From NCBI RefSeq assembly GCF_030409635.1, contig NZ_JAUFQF010000004.1:2638241-2702240 (forward strand): a stretch of 64,000 bases of DNA, written 5' to 3'. The translations under genes and the position numbers were made by a program. This stretch comes from Vibrio agarivorans (GTDB lineage: Bacteria; Pseudomonadota; Gammaproteobacteria; Enterobacterales; Vibrionaceae). Of this stretch, positions 47,506-57,080 are shown in pieces. Each line of letters begins with the position of its first letter. Positions within the stretch are counted from its first letter, which is position 1. The notes beneath the pieces are model-generated. The model had not been told where the DNA came from. It searched no databases and saw nothing but the letters and a program-made list of their open reading frames with translations.

Positions 47506-50085
47506 TTAAGCGAGAAAATCTTGCGCAAAGCGCTGTAACACGCCACCGGCTTGATACACCTTGACTTCATCTTGCGTATCGAGGCGACATTTGACGGCGA
47601 TATCCAGCTTTTCACCGTTGGCTCTGGTAATGATTAACGCCAGATTGGTGCCCGGTGTGATCTCACCAACAACGTCGTAGAGCTCACTCCCGTCCAGTTG
47701 TAGTGTTTTGCGTGTCACCCCTCCTGTAAACTCAAGCGGTAAAACCCCCATACCGACCAAGTTGGTTCGATGGATACGTTCAAAGCCTTCGGCAACTATC
47801 GCCTCAACACCCGCAAGTCTCACCCCTTTTGCAGCCCAATCACGTGATGAACCTTGGCCGTAATCGGCTCCTGCCACCACAATTAAAGGCTGTTTTCGGT
47901 GCATGTAGCTTTCTATTGCTTCCCACATGCGAACCACTTCGCCATCGGGTTCAACTCGAGCTAATGAGCCTTGCTTGACTTGACCGTTTTCTTGCACCAT
48001 TTCATTGAGAAGCTTTGGGTTAGCAAACGTCGCTCTTTGCGCTGTTAAGTGGTCGCCGCGATGTGTAGCATAAGAGTTAAAGTCCGCTTCATCTAATCCC
48101 ATTTTGGCTAGGTATTCACCCGCTGCGCTGCTAGATAAAATGGCATTAGAAGGGGAAAGGTGATCAGTTGTGATGTTGTCACCAAGTACAGCAAGCGGTC
48201 GCATGCCTTTTAGCGTTCTAGGTGCTGCTAGTGCCCCCTCCCAATACGGCGGCCTGCGAATATAAGTACTTTTTGGTCGCCAGTCGTAGAGTGGACTTTC
48301 AGCACATTCTCCTTGTTCCAATTTGAACATCTGGATATACACCTGATTGAACTGTTCAGGCTTCACAAACTCCCCCACAACTGCATCAATCTCTTCATCG
48401 CTTGGCCACAGGTCATTAAGATAAATAGCGTTACCTTGCTGGTCATAACCTAATGCGTCACGCTCAATATCAAAACGGATGGAACCTGCGAGTGCGTAAG
48501 CCACTACAAGTGGCGGCGAAGCGAGAAATGCCTGTTTCGCATACGGATGAATACGACCATCAAAGTTGCGATTACCCGAAAGCACTGCGGTGGTATAGAG
48601 ATCTCTCCTGGTGATCTCGTCTTGAATCTCTGGATCAAGCGCACCACTCATGCCGTTACAGGTCGTGCACGCATAGGCAACAATGCCAAAACCCAAGGCT
48701 TCCATCTCTTCAAGCAAACCCGCTTGATCTAAATACAACTTGGCAACTTTAGAGCCTGGCGCAAATGACGACTTCACCCATGGCTTGCGAGCCAGCCCCA
48801 ACTGATTGGCTTTTTTCGCTAGCAAGCCTGCCGCCACTACATTACGCGGATTACTGGTATTGGTGCAGGAAGTAATGGCAGCAATGATCACTGCCCCATC
48901 AGGCAACTCACCTTCGGTTTGTTGATAATTCGCCGCGATACCGCGCTCCGCAAGCTCTGATGTTGGCAATCGACGGTGTGGGTTTGACGGGCCAGCCATA
49001 TTGCGTGTCACAGTAGATAAATCAAACTGTAAAACACGCTCGTACTCGACTTCGCTCAAATCGTCTGCCCATAAGCCTATTGTTTTGGCATACAGCTCAA
49101 CCAACTCAACTTGCTGCTCTTCACGCCCGGTCAGTTTAAGGTATTGAAGGGTTTGCTGATCTATCGCAAACATCCCCGCCGTTGCCCCATATTCGGGTGT
49201 CATGTTTGAAATCGTGGCGCGATCGCCGATGGTGAGTGTGTTCGTACCCTCGCCGAAAAATTCGAGATAACACGATACCACTTTCGCATCACGCAAAAAT
49301 TCAGTCAGTGCGAGTACAATATCGGTTGCGGTGATCCCCGCTTGTCGCTCTCCTATCAGCTCCACACCCACAATATCAGGCAGACGCATCATCGAGGGAC
49401 GACCAAGCATCACCGTTTCCGCTTCTAGGCCACCAACGCCGATGGCCAGCACACCAAGAGAATCTACATGAGGGGTATGACTATCTGTACCAACACACGT
49501 ATCAGGATAAGCAATCCCATCTTTTGTCTGTACAACTGGCGACATCTTTTCAAGGTTTATCTGGTGCATAATGCCATTACCAGCAGGCACCACACTGACA
49601 TTTTCAAATGCGGTTTTGCACCACTCAATAAAGTGAAAACGGTCTTCGTTTCTTCGCTCTTCAATCGCGCGGTTTTTATTAAACGCATCCGGCTCAAAGC
49701 CTGCGTGCTCCACCGCCAATGAGTGATCAACAATAAGTTGCGTTTCAACAACAGGGTTCACTTGTGCAGGATCCCCTCCTTGTTCGGCAATCGCATCACG
49801 CAGTCCGGCCAAATCGACCAACGCAGTTTGTCCGAGAATGTCATGGCAGACAACGCGGGCTGGGTACCAAGGGAAATCACGATCTTTTTTTCGGTCGATT
49901 AATTGCATTAAGCAAGCATCAAGCTCTTCTGGATTACAGCGCCTGACTAGCTGCTCCGCGAGAATGCGAGAGGTATAAGGCAATGTCTTATAACTGCCCG
50001 GGGTTAGTTGATTCACCGCCTCACGTACATCGAAATAGTCGTAATTTGTTCCAGTCAGTGGTTTTCGGTATTTTGTGTTATTCAT
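47506..50085 (-). CDS. acnD: Fe/S-dependent 2-methylcitrate dehydratase
   Basis: The 859-residue aconitase-family enzyme dehydrates 2-methylcitrate to 2-methylaconitate. The Fe-S ligand cysteines are visible in TSCTNTSNPRN and ACTTCNGMSG, and the C-terminal swivel domain holds GADYGQGSSRDWAAKG. CVGTDSHTPHVDSLG is the substrate loop. The gene lies between prpC and prpF, which fixes its identity as AcnD rather than AcnA. Confidence 0.94.
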   Translation of the reverse strand: MNNTKYRKPLTGTNYDYFDVREAVNQLTPGSYKTLPYTSRILAEQLVRRCNPEELDACLMQLIDRKKDRDFPWYPARVVCHDILGQTALVDLAGLRDAIAEQGGDPAQVNPVVETQLIVDHSLAVEHAGFEPDAFNKNRAIEERRNEDRFHFIEWCKTAFENVSVVPAGNGIMHQINLEKMSPVVQTKDGIAYPDTCVGTDSHTPHVDSLGVLAIGVGGLEAETVMLGRPSMMRLPDIVGVELIGERQAGITATDIVLALTEFLRDAKVVSCYLEFFGEGTNTLTIGDRATISNMTPEYGATAGMFAIDQQTLQYLKLTGREEQQVELVELYAKTIGLWADDLSEVEYERVLQFDLSTVTRNMAGPSNPHRRLPTSELAERGIAANYQQTEGELPDGAVIIAAITSCTNTSNPRNVVAAGLLAKKANQLGLARKPWVKSSFAPGSKVAKLYLDQAGLLEEMEALGFGIVAYACTTCNGMSGALDPEIQDEITRRDLYTTAVLSGNRNFDGRIHPYAKQAFLASPPLVVAYALAGSIRFDIERDALGYDQQGNAIYLNDLWPSDEEIDAVVGEFVKPEQFNQVYIQMFKLEQGECAESPLYDWRPKSTYIRRPPYWEGALAAPRTLKGMRPLAVLGDNITTDHLSPSNAILSSSAAGEYLAKMGLDEADFNSYATHRGDHLTAQRATFANPKLLNEMVQENGQVKQGSLARVEPDGEVVRMWEAIESYMHRKQPLIVVAGADYGQGSSRDWAAKGVRLAGVEAIVAEGFERIHRTNLVGMGVLPLEFTGGVTRKTLQLDGSELYDVVGEITPGTNLALIITRANGEKLDIAVKCRLDTQDEVKVYQAGGVLQRFAQDFLA

Positions 50086-50104
50086 CTTTGGCGTCCTTTC
50101 CTCG

Positions 50105-51235
50105 CTATGCGCGATCCTCTATAGGAACCCAATCTTGATGTTCTGGGCCGGTATAATCTGCGCTAGGGCGGATTATGCGGTTATTTTCTCTCTGCTCAAA
50201 GACGTGTGCCGCCCAGCCGGTTAGACGACTCATGACAAATATCGGGGTGAAGAGTTTGGTAGGAATATCCATAAAGTGATAGGCAGAAGCATGGAAAAAA
50301 TCGGCATTGCAGAACAGTCCCTTTTCTCGCTTCATCACCGACTCAACGCGCTCTGAAACCGAATATAGGTGCGTGTCTCCCACCGTTTGCGACAGTTCCT
50401 TTGACCAACGCTTAATCAGGGCATTTCGCGGATCGCTCTCTCGATAAATGGCATGGCCAAAGCCCATTATTTTGTCTTTGTTGGCCAGCATTCGCATGAT
50501 ATTCGCTTCGGCTTCGTCAGGAGTTTGCCAATCCTCAATCATCTCCATCGCGGCTTCATTCGCCCCACCATGCAGCGGCCCTCTCAGAGTACCGATTGCT
50601 GCCGTTACACAGGAATGTATATCCGATAGCGTTGAAGCACACACGCGAGCGGCAAAAGTAGAGGCATTAAACTCATGCTCAGCGTATAAGATCAGGGAGC
50701 AGTGCATGACCTGTTTGTGCAGTTCACTTGGAGCGCTGTCCGTCAGCATTTTCAAAAAGTAACCACCAATGCAATCTTCTGACTTATCTTCAGTATCCAC
50801 TCGCACGCCGTCGTGGCTGAAGCGATACCAATAGCAAATAATCGCGGGAAACAACGCCAACATACGCTCTGTGGCTGAAAGCTGTTGTGAGAAGTCATGC
50901 TCTTGCTCTAAGTTACCCAGCATCGAGCAGCCTGTTCTCATCACGTCCATTGGATGTGCATCCGCTGGAACAAGCTCTAACGCCTCTTTAAGCTGCTTCG
51001 GTAAACCTCTCAAGCTCAATAAATGGGTTTTGTATTCATCGAGCTCCGCACTATTAGGTAGATGACCACGCAACAATAAAAACGCCACCTCCTCAAACTG
51101 CGCATAATTAGCAAGATCGGTAATGTCATAACCTCGATAGGTTAAGCCTGTTCCTGTTTTTCCGACTGTACATAATGCGGTGCTTCCAGCGCTTTGGCCA
51201 CGTAAGCCTGCGCCACCAATGTCCTGATGTGGCAT
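50105..51235 (-). CDS. prpC: 2-methylcitrate synthase
   Basis: The 376-residue citrate-synthase-fold enzyme joins propionyl-CoA and oxaloacetate. Catalytic His residues lie in PLHGGANEAAME and MGFGHAIYRESDPR, and the Asp in the later HFMDIPTKLFTPIFV region. Its short length and the N-terminal GLRGQSAGSTALCTVG agree with PrpC. It follows prpB by ~100 bases. Confidence 0.94.
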   Translation of the reverse strand: MPHQDIGGAGLRGQSAGSTALCTVGKTGTGLTYRGYDITDLANYAQFEEVAFLLLRGHLPNSAELDEYKTHLLSLRGLPKQLKEALELVPADAHPMDVMRTGCSMLGNLEQEHDFSQQLSATERMLALFPAIICYWYRFSHDGVRVDTEDKSEDCIGGYFLKMLTDSAPSELHKQVMHCSLILYAEHEFNASTFAARVCASTLSDIHSCVTAAIGTLRGPLHGGANEAAMEMIEDWQTPDEAEANIMRMLANKDKIMGFGHAIYRESDPRNALIKRWSKELSQTVGDTHLYSVSERVESVMKREKGLFCNADFFHASAYHFMDIPTKLFTPIFVMSRLTGWAAHVFEQRENNRIIRPSADYTGPEHQDWVPIEDRA

Positions 51236-51339
51236 GTTGAACTCCTTTTAAACCTGACTGGATACTCTTTTGGCATCACTTATTTCAGGTGTTCACGTTA
51301 TTGGATTAGGTAATCAGTTTTCTTGGGCTTCGATTAATG

Positions 51340-52236
51340 CTATTGCTCGCTTTTAAATAGTTGGTCTAACTTGTCTTCGTAAGAGTGGTAATCGAGGTGT
51401 TGATAGAGCGCTTTGCGTGTTTGCATCTGTTCAAGTAACGCTTCTTGATTGCCTACCGAGATCAAATGCTGATACACGTTCTCTGCGGCCTCATTCATGG
51501 CACGAAACGCCGTTAACGGATATAGCACCATATCGACACTCGACTCTGCCAACTCGTCACAACCATATAGTGGTGTCTGACCAAACTCAGTAATATTGGC
51601 TAGGATTGGTACATGCTTTCCTATCGCTTGCTTCAATCCATCTGAAAACTGTTGATACTGTGATAGCTCAGTCATCGCCTCTGGAAAGATCATATCAGCG
51701 CCTGCTTCAACACAGGCAATTGCACGCTCTAACGCACTATCAAACCCCTCAACCGCAAGTGCGTCTGTACGTGCCATGATGACAAAGCCTTCATCATTTC
51801 TTGCATCAACCGCCGCTTTCACTCGATCGACCATTTCAGATTGTGAAACGATGGCTTTGTTTGGTCGGTGACCACAACGTTTCTGTGCAACCTGATCTTC
51901 CAAATGCACTGCCGCCGCGCCGGCTTTTTCCATCGCTTTTATGGTGCGACTGATATTAAATGCTCCCCCAAAACCGGTATCGATATCCACCAGCAATGGC
52001 AGATCACAAGCATTACTCACGCGTTCTACATCAACCAAAACATCATTTAACGTAGTGATACCTAAATCGGGTAGCCCATAAGAGGCGTTAGCAATCCCAC
52101 CACCGGATAGATAGATGGCCTGATGACCAATGTTCTTTGCCATCATGGCGCAGTAGGGATTAATCGTTCCGACAATTTGTAATGGATGATTCTGTTCTAC
52201 GGCGAGTCTAAATTTCGCGCCTTGTGAGAGTCCCAT
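51340..52236 (-). CDS. prpB: 2-methylisocitrate lyase
   Basis: The 298-residue enzyme splits 2-methylisocitrate into pyruvate and succinate, the last step of the methylcitrate cycle. The metal and catalytic motifs are DIDTGFGG and the lyase signature [19 protein letters not shown] with the catalytic Cys in KRCGH. Its start lies two bases after the GntR stop, so it is co-transcribed with the regulator. Confidence 0.94.
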   Translation of the reverse strand: MGLSQGAKFRLAVEQNHPLQIVGTINPYCAMMAKNIGHQAIYLSGGGIANASYGLPDLGITTLNDVLVDVERVSNACDLPLLVDIDTGFGGAFNISRTIKAMEKAGAAAVHLEDQVAQKRCGHRPNKAIVSQSEMVDRVKAAVDARNDEGFVIMARTDALAVEGFDSALERAIACVEAGADMIFPEAMTELSQYQQFSDGLKQAIGKHVPILANITEFGQTPLYGCDELAESSVDMVLYPLTAFRAMNEAAENVYQHLISVGNQEALLEQMQTRKALYQHLDYHSYEDKLDQLFKSEQ

Positions 52237-52238
52237 AG

Positions 52239-52967
52239 CTAGTTTCCTTGCTGTATTGGTGATTCAGAGGTGTGTTCTATGTTTTGTTCAATCAGTTTTC
52301 TGCTACCGGAGATGTGCCTTCTCATTAGCATTTCCGCCAACTCTTCATCTCGATTTTGTATCGCTTGCAATATAAATTTGTGTTCAGCTAATGCTTCATT
52401 CGGGCGTGAGTCTGCCCTTGGGGACTGATATCGATACATGCGTAAAAGGTGATAGAGCTCATCACACAACAAGGCAATGAGCTTGCTATTGCGGCTCGCT
52501 TGAATGATGCGATAGTGGAAATCGAAGTCGCCTTGCTGGTGAAAATAGGAAGCGCCCTCCACTTCGTCAATATGGCTAGCATGCTTTGACAACAGCACTT
52601 CCAAACCTAGCAGTTCTTCTTGCGATATATTGCGCGCCGCTAGACGCGCAGCCATGCCCTCTAGAGACTCCCGTACCGTATATAGCTCTAACAGGTTTTC
52701 TGCCGACAGTGTAATAACGCGTGCGCCAATATTGGGTGTGCGCTCGATCAGTCCAAGGCCTTCAAGACGCATAATCGCTTCTCTCAAAGGCCCTCGGCTC
52801 ACCTGGTATTGTTTGGCAAGTTCGGGCTCGGAGATTTTACTACCCGAAGGGATAACGCCACTGACAATCGATTCGATCAAATTCTCTGTCAGGCTTTCTG
52901 ATTTCGTATGCTCTTTCTCTCTCAGAGCTGGTGATTTCACCTCAAGGTGACTGCTGATACTGTTCAC
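52239..52967 (-). CDS. GntR family regulator of the prp operon
   Basis: The 242-residue protein has a winged helix-turn-helix (about 25-90: [37 protein letters not shown]) and an all-helical FCD-type ligand domain with metal-binding His residues expected ([21 protein letters not shown]). It is the first gene of the operon that runs into prpB, so it likely represses its own operon and is released by a methylcitrate-cycle intermediate. Three similar sites just upstream are candidate operators. Confidence 0.92.
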   Translation of the reverse strand: MNSISSHLEVKSPALREKEHTKSESLTENLIESIVSGVIPSGSKISEPELAKQYQVSRGPLREAIMRLEGLGLIERTPNIGARVITLSAENLLELYTVRESLEGMAARLAARNISQEELLGLEVLLSKHASHIDEVEGASYFHQQGDFDFHYRIIQASRNSKLIALLCDELYHLLRMYRYQSPRADSRPNEALAEHKFILQAIQNRDEELAEMLMRRHISGSRKLIEQNIEHTSESPIQQGN

Positions 52968-52983
52968 AACCTAAACGTCCAAT

Positions 52984-53057
52984 CTGTCTACAATTCATAT
53001 CAATGAACAAAAAATAGACGATCAATCTGTCAACAATCAAGTAAACTGTCGACAATT
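52984..53057. promoter_or_regulatory. Triple operator-like repeats upstream of the prp operon
   Basis: Three copies of CTGTC-N-ACAAT occur at 52984-52995, 53027-53038 and 53046-53057 (variants CTGTCTACAATT, CTGTCAACAATC, CTGTCGACAATT). The centre GTCGAC is palindromic, as expected for a dimeric FadR-type GntR protein. They lie 17 to 90 bases upstream of the GntR start. Confidence 0.65.
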
Positions 53058-53126
53058 TAGACTAAGGTATGAATCTGGTAGGTGAAAATCGGGAAGAAAT
53101 AAGACTAAAGCAAAGACAATGGTTAG

Positions 53127-53411
53127 CTATTGTTCGGTTGGGGTGATGCCTTGATCAATCTGACCAATCGAGTACAACACCAGTTCAGGGGGGTTATCGC
53201 CCTCACCCAATGAGTGAATATCTTCACCTTGTTTTTTCAGGGTATCGATTATCGCCAGTGCCTGATCTTGCGCGACATTGATGATAATGGGTATTTCTGA
53301 TGCTGATACTCCATAACGAGTTGCAATCAGTAACTCTTTAACTTTATCCGTGTTGGATTTCTTAGTGTCGCCTTCGCTTTTGTGAGCTTTACCCTTATGG
53401 AATAGAGACAT
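53127..53411 (-). CDS. Small protein of unknown function
   Basis: The product of 94 residues (begins MSLFHKGKAHKSEGD) has a basic N terminus and a helical middle (VKELLIATRYGVSASEIPIIINVAQDQALAIIDTLKKQGE). This pattern of two helices around ISNVAQ-like turns could be a small helix-turn-helix or adaptor, but I do not recognise a family. An in-frame GTG at 53423 is another possible start. It is next to the prp promoter and reads away from it. Confidence 0.6.
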   Translation of the reverse strand: MSLFHKGKAHKSEGDTKKSNTDKVKELLIATRYGVSASEIPIIINVAQDQALAIIDTLKKQGEDIHSLGEGDNPPELVLYSIGQIDQGITPTEQ

Positions 53412-53478
53412 AATCTCAGTCACTTGCTCTTAATCAATTATCTTGTTCAAGCATAGCCCGACAACTGTCACTCTGCCT

Positions 53479-53613
53479 TCAATCATCACTCTCGAGCACA
53501 TTTTTCCCACAACACATACATGTAGGATCAAGGTCTGGAGGCATAACAATGATGAAACCACAGTGAGGGCACAAATCACCCTGTTGGAGCACGCAAAGCC
53601 TAGTCATCAACAT
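53479..53613 (-). CDS. Small zinc-ribbon protein, 44 residues
   Basis: The ATG at 53613 opens a 44-residue ORF (or 42 from the ATG at 53607). The sequence has CPHCGF (Cys16, Cys19) and CMCCG (Cys33, Cys35, Cys36), a spacing typical of a zinc ribbon or rubredoxin-like knuckle, with a Pro-rich turn between and an acidic end (ESDD). The ribosome binding site is weak (TGGA, about eight bases). It lies between two small unknown genes on the same strand. The motif makes a chance ORF unlikely. Confidence 0.55.
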   Translation of the reverse strand: MLMTRLCVLQQGDLCPHCGFIIVMPPDLDPTCMCCGKNVLESDD

Positions 53614-53661
53614 CTGTAAGATTCCAATTTAAATTTACAGAACACCATGCCATATAAAGTT

Positions 53662-53694
53662 AAAAATAGACCAATACTCATGTGGGTATTGGTT
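53662..53694 (-). terminator. Terminator after the 97-residue protein gene
   Basis: On the minus strand CCAATAC, an 8-base loop and GTATTGG are followed by TCTATTTTTA. It separates this gene from the zinc-ribbon ORF. Confidence 0.6.
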
Positions 53695-53700
53695 AGGTAG

Positions 53701-53994
53701 TTAAGCGGGCTGCTCTGTCATCGTTGTCGCTTGGTTGATACCTTGACGTAAATTGTCGACAATCTGGAATTGAACTCCGGATTTCGATTCGACTTTTTCT
53801 ACTGTCAGCTGCCCTTTGAAACCAAGTCTTGATAAACGTGCACACAGTTCATTCGGTGCTAGCTCAAAAACACAGTTTAAGAATGGAAACAGCTCACTCG
53901 ACACCACGCCTTCTTTATTGCACTGTGACATTGCATCTTCTAATAGGTCGCTGTCAGTAAACTCGATGACTTCTAAGATTTGCTCTAGCAACAT
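53701..53994 (-). CDS. Small protein of unknown function
   Basis: I prefer the ATG at 53994 (MLLEQILEVIEFTDSDLLEDAMSQ) over an upstream GTG at 54024. The 97-residue product is acidic, with two helices and then a short beta part (GQLTVEKVESKSGVQFQIV). No family is recognised. It has its own terminator. Confidence 0.55.
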   Translation of the reverse strand: MLLEQILEVIEFTDSDLLEDAMSQCNKEGVVSSELFPFLNCVFELAPNELCARLSRLGFKGQLTVEKVESKSGVQFQIVDNLRQGINQATTMTEQPA

Positions 53995-54201
53995 GGGTTC
54001 TTCATTCCAATTGAAAATATTCACTGAAGCGAATACTACCCTATTCTCATGCTAAGGTGAATTTATTACTCTTTTCTAAACATTAACTTACAAGCAACGC
54101 GCAAGTTTATGATATACCATCCCAAAGCTTATCAGCGAGGCAAATACATCGCTTTAACGGCATCACGTAGCCAACGAATTTTGGGGTTGTAAACATAAGG
54201 T

Positions 54202-55179
54202 CTACTGATTCTTCTCGTTCATCACAAAACGGGTTCTTACCTGCTTTAAACCGAGTTTATCAATCGACATTTCACTAACAGAACGCTCTAACTCTTTACC
54301 ATTAAAGTAATAAGGCTGGAGTGAAGCATCACTGTTATCCGGCAAGGCGTAATAGAGTGTTGCAGGCTGCTGATACCACGCCTGCGCACTAAGATAGCCA
54401 ACCAAAGCATGTTCAAATTGATGATACCCATTCCCCCAATGAAACTGCTTAACCGATTTAGGCATCAAACCGACACCGCCATACTGCTGGTCTACCCAAT
54501 ACTGTTGAAAACTGGTAGTCGTAAAGAATAGCTGTTTAACCAGTGCCGGATCCAACTGCTGCCCTTGTTTCATCGCTAAGGTCATGAGCGCTTGGTCAAG
54601 CTCTGCCCACTGCCAGGAGAACGCGCCATAGCTGTATGGCTTACTCTGCCAAGAGTAGATTTCATCAAAAGGAATAGATTGATATTCAGCATCACTTAAA
54701 ACACCGATAAGGTTCGTTTTTGGATAACTAAACGCCGCACGCTCTAGTGTTTTCTCCATACCTGTTTCAGCGAAGCGCTGCCACTTTGGATTATCGAGTG
54801 CTTGCCCAACAAGATAAGTCATCCAGTAGGCTTTGATGGTATGACCAAAATCGTTATGTTTGGCGTTAATTTTCATCATCGCGGGATGATGAATCGCCCC
54901 ATAGAATCGCCACTCTTCATCGTCGTGATAAAGCGCGATCATCTGCTTGGTCAACCACACCAAGTCGTCACGCCATTTTTTCTGATATGGCTCAGGCAAT
55001 AAAGGCATCACGAGCAGCATATGCACCTTAGGCTCTGATTGGTGGTATGTCTTGATCAATAACTCAATTGATTGCATTTGATTGTTAGTTGCTTGAGTTG
55101 CAAAATCTACATTGCTAGTTGACGAACACCCTAATAGGCCTGTCATCATCAAAGCGATGACTGAATGTCGGAACGTCAT
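54202..55179 (-). CDS. Lipoprotein with alpha/alpha-barrel-like repeats
   Basis: The 325-residue product has a lipobox (GLLGC, Cys18). The rest is helix-rich with repeated Trp/His motifs: DFGHTIKAYWM, GAFSWQWAELDQALMTLAMKQG and HWGNGYHQFEHALVGYLSAQAW. These recall the (alpha/alpha)6 barrels of AGE-type epimerases and sugar-processing enzymes, but I cannot name the family. It is divergent from a sulfatase, which suggests work on sulfated sugars. The reading frame next to its stop also codes for a protein-like segment (see findings). Confidence 0.7.
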   Translation of the reverse strand: MTFRHSVIALMMTGLLGCSSTSNVDFATQATNNQMQSIELLIKTYHQSEPKVHMLLVMPLLPEPYQKKWRDDLVWLTKQMIALYHDDEEWRFYGAIHHPAMMKINAKHNDFGHTIKAYWMTYLVGQALDNPKWQRFAETGMEKTLERAAFSYPKTNLIGVLSDAEYQSIPFDEIYSWQSKPYSYGAFSWQWAELDQALMTLAMKQGQQLDPALVKQLFFTTTSFQQYWVDQQYGGVGLMPKSVKQFHWGNGYHQFEHALVGYLSAQAWYQQPATLYYALPDNSDASLQPYYFNGKELERSVSEMSIDKLGLKQVRTRFVMNEKNQ

Positions 55180-55447
55180 TGGTGCTATCTCTCACACAAG
55201 TAAGTACGAAGTTTACATGTACGATAAAGACTCCTAGGTTAAGAGAGGGTTAACCCAGCCCACTTCTGATGAACATTTAGGGAATTGCGCTCAAGTAGAA
55301 CTCATTTAGTTTTTCATGCCATCATTCAAGAATTAGACTTGTGTAATTAATACGACTTCATCTATTTAAAATCATAATAGAAGGTATCACGCTATTTTCA
55401 GCGGGTTTTCTGTACGCTTGCCCCATACCTCTTTGGAGAATAAACGC

Positions 55448-56998
55448 ATGAAACACCCTGATAAAATGATAAAAACAGCACTGGCTGCCACCGTTGCATC
55501 GGCAGCCGCGCTGGCTTCTACCCCAGCACTCGCCAAACAGCCTAACATCGTGGCTATCATGGTAGATGATGTTGCACCAATGGATATTTCAGCCTATCAC
55601 CGTGGCCTTGGGGCAATCAAAACACCCAACATCGATCGAATCGCCGAGCGCGGTGTTATGATCAGTGACTATTACGCACAAAGCAGTTCGACTGCAGGCC
55701 GTGCTGCCTTCATTACTGGTCAATACCCATTTCGCAGTGGCTTAACGTCTGTGGGTCAACCCGGGTCAAAACTTGGGCTCAAGAAAGAGACTCCGACACT
55801 GGCTGAGCTGCTCAAACAGAAAGGTTACGCTACTGTTCATGTGGGTAAATCTCACCTAGGTGACAACAACAGCCATCTACCTACGGTTCACGGCTTCGAT
55901 GAATACTACGGTTTCTTGTATCACCTTAACGTGATGGAGATGCCAGAACAGCCTGAATTCCCAAAAGATCCGAATTTCACTGGCGTGCCGCGCAATGTCA
56001 TTCACTCTCTCGCAACTCAGCAACATGATAAAACCGTTGACCCTCGTTTTGGCGAAGTCGGTAAACAGAAAATCACGGACCAAGGCAAGCTGGGCAAAGA
56101 GCGCATGAAACGGATCGATGAGGAGTTCTTAACCTTCGCAACAGACTGGCTTGAAACCCATAAAAACATGAATGGCGATCAGCCTTACTTCATGTGGTAC
56201 AACCCCTCACGAATGCACACTATCACGCACGTGAGCCGTGAATATGAAGGGGCGAGTCAAACATCTACCTATTACGATGCCTTAAAGCAACTTGATGATC
56301 AGGTTGGCATTTTGATTAATAAACTTGAGTCAATGGGTGAACTGGATAATACCATTTTGATGTTTACATCAGATAATGGAGTGAACACTGATCACTGGCC
56401 AGATGCGGGAGCAGCCTCTTTCCGTGGACAAAAAGGAACCACATGGGATGGTGGTTTCCGTGTACCAATGCTCGTGAGCTGGCCTGAACAGCTCCCACAA
56501 GGCACCTATGTCGATGGCATGATGTCAGCAGAAGACTGGTTGCCAACGATCATGGCGGCAACGGGTGAAAATGACATTAAACAGCGTCTGCTGAATGGTC
56601 ATAATATTGAGGGCACAGAACGAGTCGCACACCTTGATGGCTACAACCAAATGGACATGTTGCAAAACGATGGCCCAAGTCAGCGCCAAGAGTTCTTCTT
56701 CTACAACGAAGGAGACTTGAATGCTGTTCGTGTCAACGAATGGAAAGTACACCTAAAAACCAAGACAACCTGGACTGAACCCGCCAAAGCATGGCCATTC
56801 GGTGTCTTGGTCAACATAAAAGCTGACCCTTATGAACGCACGCCAGAAACTCCTGGGTGGTATCACTGGATGAAGCAAAAATCTTGGGTATTGCCGTATT
56901 TCTATCAGGCGATCAATAAATATCAAAAATCGCTTGAAGCATACCCACCCGCACAGAAAGGCACGGGTGTCGGTATGGGTAACGACACCATCGAGTAA
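55448..56998 (+). CDS. Serine-type sulfatase, periplasmic
   Basis: I choose the ATG at 55448 because GGAG lies upstream and the signal peptide (ends TPALAKQPN) starts there. The 516-residue product is a type-I sulfatase. The N-terminal IMVDDVAPMD holds metal ligands. The active site is S81-T-A-G-R85, a Ser-type core motif whose Ser must be turned into formylglycine by an anaerobic maturase, and that enzyme is encoded next door. FTSDNGVNTDHWPD and FRGQKGTTWDGGFRVP are further sulfatase motifs. The substrate is unknown; aryl or sugar sulfates are possible. Confidence 0.92.
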   Translation: MKHPDKMIKTALAATVASAAALASTPALAKQPNIVAIMVDDVAPMDISAYHRGLGAIKTPNIDRIAERGVMISDYYAQSSSTAGRAAFITGQYPFRSGLTSVGQPGSKLGLKKETPTLAELLKQKGYATVHVGKSHLGDNNSHLPTVHGFDEYYGFLYHLNVMEMPEQPEFPKDPNFTGVPRNVIHSLATQQHDKTVDPRFGEVGKQKITDQGKLGKERMKRIDEEFLTFATDWLETHKNMNGDQPYFMWYNPSRMHTITHVSREYEGASQTSTYYDALKQLDDQVGILINKLESMGELDNTILMFTSDNGVNTDHWPDAGAASFRGQKGTTWDGGFRVPMLVSWPEQLPQGTYVDGMMSAEDWLPTIMAATGENDIKQRLLNGHNIEGTERVAHLDGYNQMDMLQNDGPSQRQEFFFYNEGDLNAVRVNEWKVHLKTKTTWTEPAKAWPFGVLVNIKADPYERTPETPGWYHWMKQKSWVLPYFYQAINKYQKSLEAYPPAQKGTGVGMGNDTIE

Positions 56999-57026
56999 AA
57001 CTGTCGCGAGTCATTACTCTCTCCTT

Positions 57027-57056
57027 GCACGCCACAAATGAGTGGCGTGCTTTTTT
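57027..57056 (+). terminator. Terminator between sulfatase and maturase
   Basis: GCACGCCAC, loop AAATGA, GTGGCGTGC and TTTTTT. It ends only 25 bases before the maturase ATG, so readthrough may set a lower level of the maturase than of the sulfatase. Confidence 0.8.
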
Positions 57057-57080
57057 AATTTCTATATTGAGGACAAAATC

